Source: Gammaproteobacteria bacterium (lineage in GTDB: Bacteria > Pseudomonadota > Gammaproteobacteria > Steroidobacterales > JABDKV01). From it: DNA of 5,055 bases. The translations under genes were made by a program, and so were the position numbers. The stretch's first letter is position 1; each line of letters starts with the position of its first letter. The DNA lies in the NCBI GenBank assembly GCA_029862285.1, contig JAOTXR010000196.1:1-5055 (forward strand), read 5' to 3'. A model generated the notes under the pieces. The model saw only the letters and a program-made list of their open reading frames with translations, was not told the DNA's origin and did not search any database. Positions 1 through 4,830 of the stretch are shown one piece after another.

Positions 1-332
1 AACGTGCGGGTGACCCGCGGGGTGCCGTCCAGAGAGACGATGCTGACACTGTCCGAAAGATGATTGACCACCCAGACCTCGTTGTCGTGACGCGCCGCGA
101 CCGCGACCGGCTCCAGACCAACCGGCACCGATGCTTCGTACTGCAGCCCGTTGCTGCGTATTGCATAGATCTCCAGTGTATTGTCGGGTGTGTTGGCAGC
201 CAGCAGGCGGCTACCGTCCGGCGTCATCGCCAACGGCCGTACCGGGCCGCTTTCGAAGACGACGCTGGCCGATGCAAATGTCGTCATCAACGACAGAACT
301 ACGGCGAATCCCACTGCCATGCGCTTGGGCAT
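1..332 (-). CDS. Exported YVTN-type beta-propeller protein, N-terminal part (runs off left edge)
   Basis: Reading the minus strand from the ATG at 332-330 gives 110 uninterrupted codons that continue past base 1, so the C-terminus is missing. Residues 1-22 look like a Sec signal peptide: Lys3 and Arg4, a hydrophobic stretch ([11 protein letters not shown]), then Ala20-Ser21-Ala22 as a type I signal peptidase site. The mature part begins two propeller-like repeats with the signatures [25 protein letters not shown] and, more diverged, [26 protein letters not shown], which fit the YVTN/40-residue beta-propeller family found in secreted or periplasmic proteins. A GGAGAA ribosome binding site (337-342) sits four bases before the ATG and supports this start; Met5 is a weaker alternative. 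The molecular function (binding, lactonase-like or structural) cannot be told from the visible part. The gene lies about 115 bases downstream of the GST-like gene on the same strand. Confidence 0.8.
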   Translation of the reverse strand, partial: MPKRMAVGFAVVLSLMTTFASASVVFESGPVRPLAMTPDGSRLLAANTPDNTLEIYAIRSNGLQYEASVPVGLEPVAVAARHDNEVWVVNHLSDSVSIVSLDGTPRVTRT

Positions 333-439
333 AACTTTCTCCACTGATTCTTGTGTGGTTGACCGGGTTGGCGACGCTGTTGTTGTTGTCCGCGACGCAC
401 CAGGCTTTGTTGCCCCTTTTTGGGGTACGAAAGCGGTCT

Positions 440-445
440 ATTATA
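440..445 (-). promoter_or_regulatory. Possible -10 element for the beta-propeller gene
   Basis: The minus strand reads a consensus TATAAT just before the stop codon region of the GST-like gene, about 108 bases upstream of the beta-propeller ATG. No convincing TTGACA-like -35 lies 16-18 bases further upstream (the candidates read TCCTCT or CCTCTG) and there is no TGn extension. This may therefore be a weak, activator-dependent or chance match. If real, it gives the beta-propeller gene its own transcript with a leader of roughly 100 bases. Confidence 0.3.
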
Positions 446-447
446 CG

Positions 448-1056
448 TCAGAGTGGTGGGGCAGAGGATGTAAAACTGTCACGTTCCATAATGTCTCGCA
501 TCCAGCGCACCAGGTTTGCATAACCGGGTACGGCCCGCCCGCCCTCGGGGGTTTTCATGACGAAAGCGATGATCGGCGCGAGAAACAGGTCAGCCAGCGT
601 CAGCTCATCGCAGGCCAGATATTTGTGCTCACTCAGCGCCTTGTCGGCCACCCCGAGCTGGTGCTCCAGCCGCGGCCGCAGCGCAGCAATCAACTTTTCG
701 TCGAGCTCTGCCAGCCCCAGTCGCGGCAGCACCAGAGAGCGGATCATGACGTCGTAGTAATAATCCATGACGGTGCTGACCCACTGGTTCATGAGGCCGC
801 GTTTGCGGGCATTGTCAGGACGCAGCGGAGGGCCGTCAAAAACCTGATCGATGTAGCGGGTTATTGCGCTGCTCTCACACAGGATGAAATCCCGGTGTCT
901 CAGAATCGGAATGCGCGCGAATGGATGCAATGACTTGTGATCGGGTGAGTCAAATTCCACATGCTTGAGTTCGTAAGGAACATTCTTTTCCGCACAGGCC
1001 ATGCGCACCGTGCGGACATAGGTGCTTTGCGGAGGGCCGTAGATAAATACACTCAT
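448..1056 (-). CDS. Glutathione S-transferase family protein
   Basis: This 202-residue cytoplasmic protein has the two-domain GST layout and a normal length for the family. Residues 1-75 form a thioredoxin-like domain: the opening strand SVFIYG is followed by Ser11/Thr12/Tyr13 at the usual position of the thiol-activating residue, Ile49-Pro50 is the cis-proline of the glutathione site, and Glu61-Ser62 in CESSAITRYID is the pair that holds the gamma-glutamyl group. Residues 85-200 form an all-helical domain with the conserved capping motif LTLADLF (Thr153, Asp156). Family members conjugate glutathione to electrophiles or reduce or isomerise substrates; the actual substrate here cannot be inferred. 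The ATG at 1056-1054 starts exactly at the domain's first strand and is preferred over an in-frame TTG at 1101, which would add 15 residues unlike the family. No strong Shine-Dalgarno precedes either start. It lies 65 bases downstream of the c-di-GMP gene on the same strand and may be co-transcribed with it. Confidence 0.85.
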   Translation of the reverse strand: MSVFIYGPPQSTYVRTVRMACAEKNVPYELKHVEFDSPDHKSLHPFARIPILRHRDFILCESSAITRYIDQVFDGPPLRPDNARKRGLMNQWVSTVMDYYYDVMIRSLVLPRLGLAELDEKLIAALRPRLEHQLGVADKALSEHKYLACDELTLADLFLAPIIAFVMKTPEGGRAVPGYANLVRWMRDIMERDSFTSSAPPL

Positions 1057-1121
1057 AGGCGGGCAGGATGATTGGCGTATCAGCGGCCTATTTAACCCCA
1101 ACTCGGGTGTAGTTGTCGCCC

Positions 1122-2879
1122 CTAGACAAGCGGGGCAGGCCGTGAAATATGAAAACCCTGGGCGTAGTCCACACCGAGATCGCGCAACGCATCGAGGGTG
1201 GCCTCGTCTTCGACGAATTCCGCAACCGTCATCTTGCCCATGACATGACCGATTTCATTGATAGACCGGACAAAGGCCAGGTCGATGGGGTCGCGTGTCA
1301 TGTTTCTTACAAACATGCCGTCGATTTTCAGGAAATCCACCGGCAGGTTCTTGAGATAGGCGAACGAGGACAGCCCGCTGCCAAAATCGTCCAGCGCAAA
1401 GCGGCAGCCCATCTCTTTTAGCGACCGAATAAAATGTGTGGCCAGGCCCAGGTTGGCAATGACCGCTGTTTCTGTAATCTCAAAACAGATCGCCCCGGAA
1501 GCTGCCGGCGCCCGACGCAGTTTTTCAACGACATTCTGCAAAAAACCCGCATCGGTAATCGAGTGACCCGAGAGGTTAACGCAGCAGAGGTTGCCATCGT
1601 CACCATGAATCTCATTTTCCGCCAGGTAGTCGAATACGCTGCCGACAACCCAGGTGTCGAGACGGGTAGACAGGTGATAGCTCTCAGCTGCCGGAAGGAA
1701 AGACTCTGGCGGGATGAGCGACCCGTCCTCCGCCTGCATACGCAGTAAAACCTCATAGTGGTTGCCGGTCGCCGCTGAGGAGAGGGCCTTGATACTCTGC
1801 AAATGTAGTCTGAGACGTTGTTGATCGAGTGCAGCCTGGATCTGGGTCACCCATTCCATTTCGCCATGACGGCGGGCGATTTCGCCGTCTTCATGATGGT
1901 GCACATAAATACGATTTCGGCCGAGATCTTTGGCGGCAAAACAGGCGGTGTCTGCGGCACTTAATAACTGCGCGACACTCTCGCTGGCGTCGGTAACCGA
2001 TACCAGCCCAATACTCACGCCGATGCTGAAAACCTTGTTGAGCCACGGGAAACGAAACTTCTCGATGCTGTCACGCAGGCGATTTGCCAGCAGCCGTGCC
2101 TGTGGCATCGTCGCGCCATCAAAAAGCACCCCGAACTCGTCGCCACTGAGCCTGGCGATCGTGTCGCATTCACGTACACAGTCGGGCAGGATCTGCCCGA
2201 GTTGGCGCAACAGTTCATCACCTGCAGCATGGCCACAAGTGTCATTGATGACTTTGAACTGATCGAGATCGAGATAGCACAGCACATGTTCACGGCTGTC
2301 TATTGCAATCCGTTGCAGGGCGGTTTCGAGGCGGTGCTCGAATTCAGGGCGGTTTATCAAGCCGGTCAGTTCATCGTGCGTCGTGCGATACATCGCCTGT
2401 GACAGATGATGGGTGGCGTGTTGAGCAGCAACTGACGCGAGGTCATGCATTTTCACCAGCCAGTACGCGATATCGCCGGCAGTATCGGCAATGGGATGTG
2501 CTTCGATCAGGACGGCCAGGGCATCCTCGTTGGCACAACGCAGCATGCATCTTTCGCGAAATGCCTGCTGTGACTGCATTTTCCGGCGTAATCGCCCGAC
2601 CCAGCCGAACTGGCCGCGGTCACCAATCAGAATTCGCGGGGAGGCGCCGAGGGCACGGGTGCGCGAATAGCCAGTGAGGTTTTCAAAAGCGCCGTTGACA
2701 TAGACGATCGAGGGATCGGCGTGCCCGGTCACCGGGGCCATGAGAACGACCGCGTCGCGATTGTGTTCCAGCGTGCTGAGCGGCAGATTCAGTGTTGTGT
2801 CGTCGGCGATAAGACGAGCGGCGTCCGACCATCCGTGCATCACTTTTGCCATCGTGCTTGCGCCGGTTGTGCGCGTCAT
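1122..2879 (-). CDS. PAS-GGDEF-EAL cyclic-di-GMP signalling protein
   Basis: A 585-residue protein with no signal peptide or membrane segment, so probably cytoplasmic. Residues 35-145 are a PAS sensor domain (VNGAFENLTGYSR); the LOV cysteine motif is absent, so it is not a flavin-adduct light sensor of that type. Residues 165-325 are a GGDEF domain with signature SGDEF at 245-249 and an intact RxxD product-inhibition site (RECD, 236-239) five residues before it. Residues 345-582 are an EAL domain with EVLLR (376-380) in place of EALLR but with the other metal and catalytic positions apparently kept: Asn435, FEITE (466-470), DDFGSG (497-502), Lys518, AEFVE (553-557) and Gln574. By family knowledge it makes and/or degrades c-di-GMP; the retained residues favour a working phosphodiesterase, while cyclase activity with Ser in the first signature position is possible but uncertain. 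The first ATG is preferred because GGGAG lies about ten bases before it; Met10 lacks a Shine-Dalgarno. It is divergent from lexA. Confidence 0.92.
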   Translation of the reverse strand: MTRTTGASTMAKVMHGWSDAARLIADDTTLNLPLSTLEHNRDAVVLMAPVTGHADPSIVYVNGAFENLTGYSRTRALGASPRILIGDRGQFGWVGRLRRKMQSQQAFRERCMLRCANEDALAVLIEAHPIADTAGDIAYWLVKMHDLASVAAQHATHHLSQAMYRTTHDELTGLINRPEFEHRLETALQRIAIDSREHVLCYLDLDQFKVINDTCGHAAGDELLRQLGQILPDCVRECDTIARLSGDEFGVLFDGATMPQARLLANRLRDSIEKFRFPWLNKVFSIGVSIGLVSVTDASESVAQLLSAADTACFAAKDLGRNRIYVHHHEDGEIARRHGEMEWVTQIQAALDQQRLRLHLQSIKALSSAATGNHYEVLLRMQAEDGSLIPPESFLPAAESYHLSTRLDTWVVGSVFDYLAENEIHGDDGNLCCVNLSGHSITDAGFLQNVVEKLRRAPAASGAICFEITETAVIANLGLATHFIRSLKEMGCRFALDDFGSGLSSFAYLKNLPVDFLKIDGMFVRNMTRDPIDLAFVRSINEIGHVMGKMTVAEFVEDEATLDALRDLGVDYAQGFHISRPAPLV

Positions 2880-2919
2880 CTTTTGTTAGCTCCCTCGCTT
2901 TTGGTTTTTAAAATACGCA

Positions 2920-2958
2920 AGGCCACTAAGGATTTACCATAATCTTTTCATGTGGCCT
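2920..2958. repeat. Short inverted repeat AGGCCAC / GTGGCCT
   Basis: AGGCCAC at 2920-2926 and its exact complement GTGGCCT at 2952-2958 flank 25 AT-rich bases. It lies 41-79 bases upstream of the c-di-GMP gene start, where a promoter would be expected. It could be an operator or a leader hairpin, or chance; seven bases per arm is modest. Confidence 0.35.
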
Positions 2959-3061
2959 CTAACAATGATGCCACAAATTTCATGGGCGTTCCTTCCCAAA
3001 TGTTAAATACCACGATTCACGATGCAGCAGTCCGCTTGGGTTTAATTCCACCAGAAACGTC

Positions 3062-3214
3062 TTCGGGCGGCTGCTGATCGTGTACTGACTGGAAAACGTG
3101 CCAGAAGGAGCACCACGCGTGGTTCAGCCTGGGGAAGAAGGGAGGTTTGCCCTCCCGGGCGAACCTCGCGGTGGGTACGTTACCCGATGAGCACACGATC
3201 AGCAGCCGCCCGAA
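3062..3214. repeat. Perfect 22-base inner inverted repeat
   Basis: Bases 3062-3083 are the exact complement of 3193-3214, separated by 109 bases. The arm is GC-rich and is a rearranged copy of the outer arm: 3194-3209 reads CACGATCAGCAGCCGC, which is the outer arm's CACGATGCAGCAGTCCGC (3018-3035) with two single-base deletions. This gives four alternating copies of one motif (3018-3035 forward, 3067-3082 reverse, 3194-3209 forward, 3242-3259 reverse). Confidence 0.9.
3084..3192. other. Structured core of the nested repeat (candidate RNA or DNA fold)
   Basis: This 109-base interval between the inner arms holds several small dyads of its own. CTGG/CCAG occurs at 3089-3092/3101-3104, the perfect 12-base palindrome ACCACGCGTGGT at 3112-3123, GGGAGG/CCTCCC with a five-base loop at 3140-3156, and GGGTA-CGT-TACCC at 3173-3185. 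There is no reading frame of note. I do not recognise it as a known RNA family; it lacks the conserved bases of c-di-GMP riboswitches and the shape of 6S RNA. Confidence 0.5.
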
Positions 3215-3284
3215 AAACCTTGTAGTGGATCCTAGGCTTAAGCGGTCTGCTGCATCGTGAATCGTGGTACTTACGGCTCGGTAC

Positions 3285-3312
3285 TTGCGCTAATGGCCAG
3301 TCTGTATATAAT
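3285..3312 (+). promoter_or_regulatory. lexA promoter (-35 TTGCGC, -10 TATAAT)
   Basis: A consensus -10 TATAAT lies at 3307-3312. TTGCGC at 3285-3290, sixteen bases upstream, matches the first three positions of the sigma-70 -35. Transcription would start near 3319, giving a leader of about 28 bases before the lexA ATG. The -10 lies wholly inside the first SOS box, so bound LexA would block RNA polymerase directly. Confidence 0.75.
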
Positions 3313-3317
3313 TACAG
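3302..3317 (+). promoter_or_regulatory. SOS box 1 (LexA operator)
   Basis: CTGTATATAATTACAG matches the CTG-N10-CAG operator of gammaproteobacterial LexA, with the usual AT-rich alternating centre. It overlaps the lexA -10, the expected arrangement for autorepression. Confidence 0.93.
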
Positions 3318-3320
3318 GTC

Positions 3321-3336
3321 CTGTTTATTCATACAG
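3321..3336 (+). promoter_or_regulatory. SOS box 2 (LexA operator)
   Basis: CTGTTTATTCATACAG is a second CTG-N10-CAG operator whose first base is 19 bases after that of box 1. It ends 11 bases before the lexA ATG, covering the expected start of the transcript. Two tandem boxes at lexA are also seen in E. coli, where they allow cooperative and graded autorepression. Confidence 0.88.
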
Positions 3337-3347
3337 TTTGGTGCCAC

Positions 3348-3950
3348 ATGCAGGAACTTACCCCACGCCAGGCAGAAATACTCGAGCTGATTCAAACAGC
3401 TATCGATGATACCGGTATGCCGCCAACACGTGCCGAAATCGCTGCCGAGCTGGGCTTTCGCTCGGCCAATGCGGCTGAAGAACACCTGAGGGCGCTGCAG
3501 CGGAAGGGAGCGATAGAACTCATACCCGGTGTCTCAAGAGGCATCCGGGTCTGCGATGACGTCGAACCGGGAGTGCCGCTGGTGGGCCGGGTAGCTGCCG
3601 GTCAGCCGATGTTGGCCGAGCAGCATATCGAGACGCACTTTCGCCTCGATCCGAGTCTGTTCAGCCAAAAACCGCACTACCTCTTGCAAGTACACGGCAT
3701 GAGTATGCGTGATGCCGGTATTTACGACGGCGACCTGGTAGCGGTACATCGCACACCGGATGTGCGTAACAGCCAGATCATCGTGGCACGTCTCGAAGAC
3801 GAGGTTACCGTCAAACGTTATCGCCAGAAAGGCCGGGAAGTCTGGTTGTTGCCGGAAAATCCCGATTTCGAGCCGATCCATGTCGATCTCGAAAACGAGC
3901 CCATGATGATAGAGGGTGTTGTTGTTGGTGTGATACGGCAACACGCATAA
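3348..3950 (+). CDS. lexA: LexA, SOS response repressor and self-cleaving protease
   Basis: A full-length 200-residue LexA. Residues 1-70 are the winged helix-turn-helix DNA-binding domain, with [18 protein letters not shown] and the recognition segment S39-A40-N41-A42-A43-E44-E45 nearly as in E. coli. VGRVAAGQP carries the Ala84-Gly85 self-cleavage bond. The C-terminal S24-type protease and dimerisation domain has the catalytic Ser119 (GMSM) and Lys156 (VTVKRY), at the same numbers as in E. coli. LexA represses SOS genes until RecA filaments on single-stranded DNA stimulate its cleavage. The ATG gives exactly the family N-terminus (MQELTPRQ); the Shine-Dalgarno is weak (GGTG at 3340-3343). 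Two SOS boxes upstream predict autorepression. It is the first gene of a probable lexA-imuA-imuB operon. Confidence 0.98.
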   Translation: MQELTPRQAEILELIQTAIDDTGMPPTRAEIAAELGFRSANAAEEHLRALQRKGAIELIPGVSRGIRVCDDVEPGVPLVGRVAAGQPMLAEQHIETHFRLDPSLFSQKPHYLLQVHGMSMRDAGIYDGDLVAVHRTPDVRNSQIIVARLEDEVTVKRYRQKGREVWLLPENPDFEPIHVDLENEPMMIEGVVVGVIRQHA

Positions 3951-4117
3951 GGGATCGACGTGATCCAGGGGGGAATTGGGTACAGGGCGCTCGAGGGTGA
4001 ACCTGCGGGGTGGTGATGTTGGTACGTTACCCAGACAGCAGCAGTTGAGCTGCGCTGCCTCCGGCAACGTCAACTTGCCGACCGACGAGGCAACTGTTTT
4101 TCCAGAACAAAACCGAA
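3951..4117 (+). other. lexA-imuA gap with hairpins and a relative of the upstream repeat core
   Basis: This 167-base spacer is long for an operon. TGGGTA (3977-3982) is complementary to TACCCA (4028-4033), GCAGC/GCTGC form a short hairpin around 4038-4053, and CGGCAA/TTGCCG pair at 4062-4067/4075-4080. None is followed by a T-run, so no intrinsic terminator is evident. There is no CTG-N10-CAG box and no clear promoter, which favours read-through from lexA into imuA. Bases 3995-4032 resemble 3157-3185 of the nested repeat upstream of lexA. Confidence 0.55.
3995..4032 (+). repeat. Diverged copy of part of the 3084-3192 core
   Basis: GGGTGAACCT (3995-4004) matches GGGCGAACCT (3157-3166) at nine of ten bases. 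GCGGGGTGG then corresponds to CGCGGTGG, and the 12-mer GGTACGTTACCC is identical at 4021-4032 and 3174-3185. The downstream copy carries about nine extra bases (4012-4020 region) between these blocks. The shared order of blocks argues for a common origin rather than chance, though the match is short. Confidence 0.55.
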
Positions 4118-4804
4118 ATGGAACAGACGCAGAAACAACCGCTGTACGAGCTACTGCACCATCCGCATATCTGGCGTGCCTGTGAACAGAACAATAGAAC
4201 AAAAACAATCTCTACCGGTCATGCACAGCTCGATGAATGTTTGCCCGGGGGAGGCTGGCCCGCTGATTCCCTGAGTGAAGTTCTGCTGGACCGTCGCGGC
4301 CAGGGAGAGCTACGTCTCCTGTTGCCGTTGCTGGTGCAACTTAGTCAACGCGACGATGACCGTTGTCTGGTGTGGGTGGCGCCACCCTGGGTGCCCTATG
4401 CGCCGGCACTGGCGGCTGCGGGTCTCAATCTGACGCGCCTGCTGATCGTACACGCAGACATCGACGAAGAAGTTATGTGGGCAACGGAGCAGTCTTTGCG
4501 TTCGGGCAGCTGTGCCGCTGTATTGTCGTGGTCGTCACACGCCACGGTTGCGGTTTTACGTCGTCTGCAGCTTGCGGCAAGCGAGGGTGGCACCCTGGGT
4601 ATATTATTTCGCCCCCCGGATGCCTCAAAAATGGCATCGCCGGCAGCATTGCGCTTGTTGCTTGGCCAGACACCCACAGGACTCGCCATAAAAATTCTGA
4701 AAACACGTGGTGGCAAGCCGGCGACAATCCATCTGCCACTGGGATCGGCGCATACCCGCGAGATATCCAGGAAGGGATCGTGCAGGAGGGGCGGTTTCCG
4801 TTGA
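4118..4804 (+). CDS. imuA: ImuA, SOS mutasome protein (RecA/SulA-like)
   Basis: A 228-residue protein recognisable as ImuA by a run of family motifs: STGHAQLDECLPGGGWP (32-48, the degenerate P-loop region shared with RecA-like proteins), SLSEVLL (51-57), GQGELRLLLPLL (61-72), VWVAPPWVPYAPAL (85-98), WATEQSLRSGSCAAVL (121-136), LRRLQLAA (147-154) and SPAALRL (174-180). ImuA supports ImuB and DnaE2 in error-prone bypass of DNA lesions in species that lack umuDC-type polymerase V. It is remotely related to SulA, the division inhibitor that often follows lexA, but the imuB start directly downstream and the motifs settle the call. The C-terminal tail (213-228, TREISRKGSCRRGGFR) is basic. The ATG at 4118 lacks a good Shine-Dalgarno but yields the expected family N-terminus (LYELLHHPHIWRA). 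Expression is probably from the LexA-controlled lexA promoter. Confidence 0.92.
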   Translation: MEQTQKQPLYELLHHPHIWRACEQNNRTKTISTGHAQLDECLPGGGWPADSLSEVLLDRRGQGELRLLLPLLVQLSQRDDDRCLVWVAPPWVPYAPALAAAGLNLTRLLIVHADIDEEVMWATEQSLRSGSCAAVLSWSSHATVAVLRRLQLAASEGGTLGILFRPPDASKMASPAALRLLLGQTPTGLAIKILKTRGGKPATIHLPLGSAHTREISRKGSCRRGGFR

Positions 4805-4830
4805 GGGAATCACGGCCCGACACCTAAGCC

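Larger units (their letters stand above)
3008..3269. repeat. 262-base nested inverted repeat, outer arms of 30 bases
   Basis: The outer left arm 3008-3037 is complementary to 3240-3269 at 29 of 30 positions (the single T:T mismatch is 3031/3246), including an unbroken run of 23 pairs from the ends inward. Inside, TCCAC at 3047-3051 faces GTGGA at 3225-3229 in register, and 3062-3083 pairs perfectly with 3193-3214. The spacers between arms are nearly equal (24 and 25 bases), so the whole block can fold into one long stem capped by a 109-base core. Both outer ends carry TA (TACCAC...GTGGTA), as expected if an element with ends starting CCACGATT had duplicated a TA target. No transposase or reverse transcriptase lies in the window. 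It could be a MITE-like non-autonomous element, a structured RNA gene, or a DNA structure affecting the neighbouring divergent promoters. The inverted repeat is certain; its nature is not. Confidence 0.92.
2880..3347. other. Divergent gene-free region between the c-di-GMP gene and lexA
   Basis: This 468-base gap carries no convincing gene. Bases 2880-3007 are AT-richer, hold the ribosome binding site of the c-di-GMP gene and a small inverted repeat, and must contain its promoter, though no good -35/-10 pair is evident (possible -10 boxes on the minus strand are GATTAT and TATTTT). Bases 3008-3269 are a nested inverted repeat. Bases 3270-3347 hold the lexA promoter and two SOS boxes. The only small reading frame of note, 13 codons at 2965-3006, lacks a ribosome binding site. 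Confidence 0.8.

Noticed and set aside
371..398. Direct repeat GCGACGC at 371-377 and 392-398 flanking a TGT-rich stretch
   Set aside because: Only seven bases per copy in a low-complexity leader; it is likely to be chance.
413..425. CCCC-TTTTT-GGGG as an intrinsic terminator after the GST-like gene
   Set aside because: The stem has only four pairs and no T-run follows it on the minus strand.
181..933. 250-codon open frame on the plus strand
   Set aside because: It runs antisense across the GST-like gene and into the beta-propeller gene, both of which have clear family motifs; its translation has no recognisable domain.
1057..1101. Longer GST-like protein from a TTG start at 1101
   Set aside because: The extra 15 residues are not family-like and no ribosome binding site supports the TTG; the ATG at 1056 begins at the conserved first strand.
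2965..3006. 13-codon reading frame (MMPQISWAFLPKC) as a leader peptide
   Set aside because: There is no ribosome binding site, no downstream gene it could plausibly control by attenuation, and its length is expected by chance.
3084..3192. c-di-GMP riboswitch, 6S RNA or integron attC site within the nested repeat
   Set aside because: The conserved bases of the GEMM riboswitches are missing, the context and sequence do not match 6S RNA, and there are no paired RYYYAAC/GTTRRRY core sites at the ends.
4094..4105. CTGTTTTTCCAG as an SOS box for imuA
   Set aside because: The spacing between CTG and CAG is six bases rather than ten, so it does not fit a LexA operator.
3534..4208. 224-codon open frame on the minus strand
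   Set aside because: It is antisense to the unmistakable lexA and the start of imuA, and its product shows no domain.
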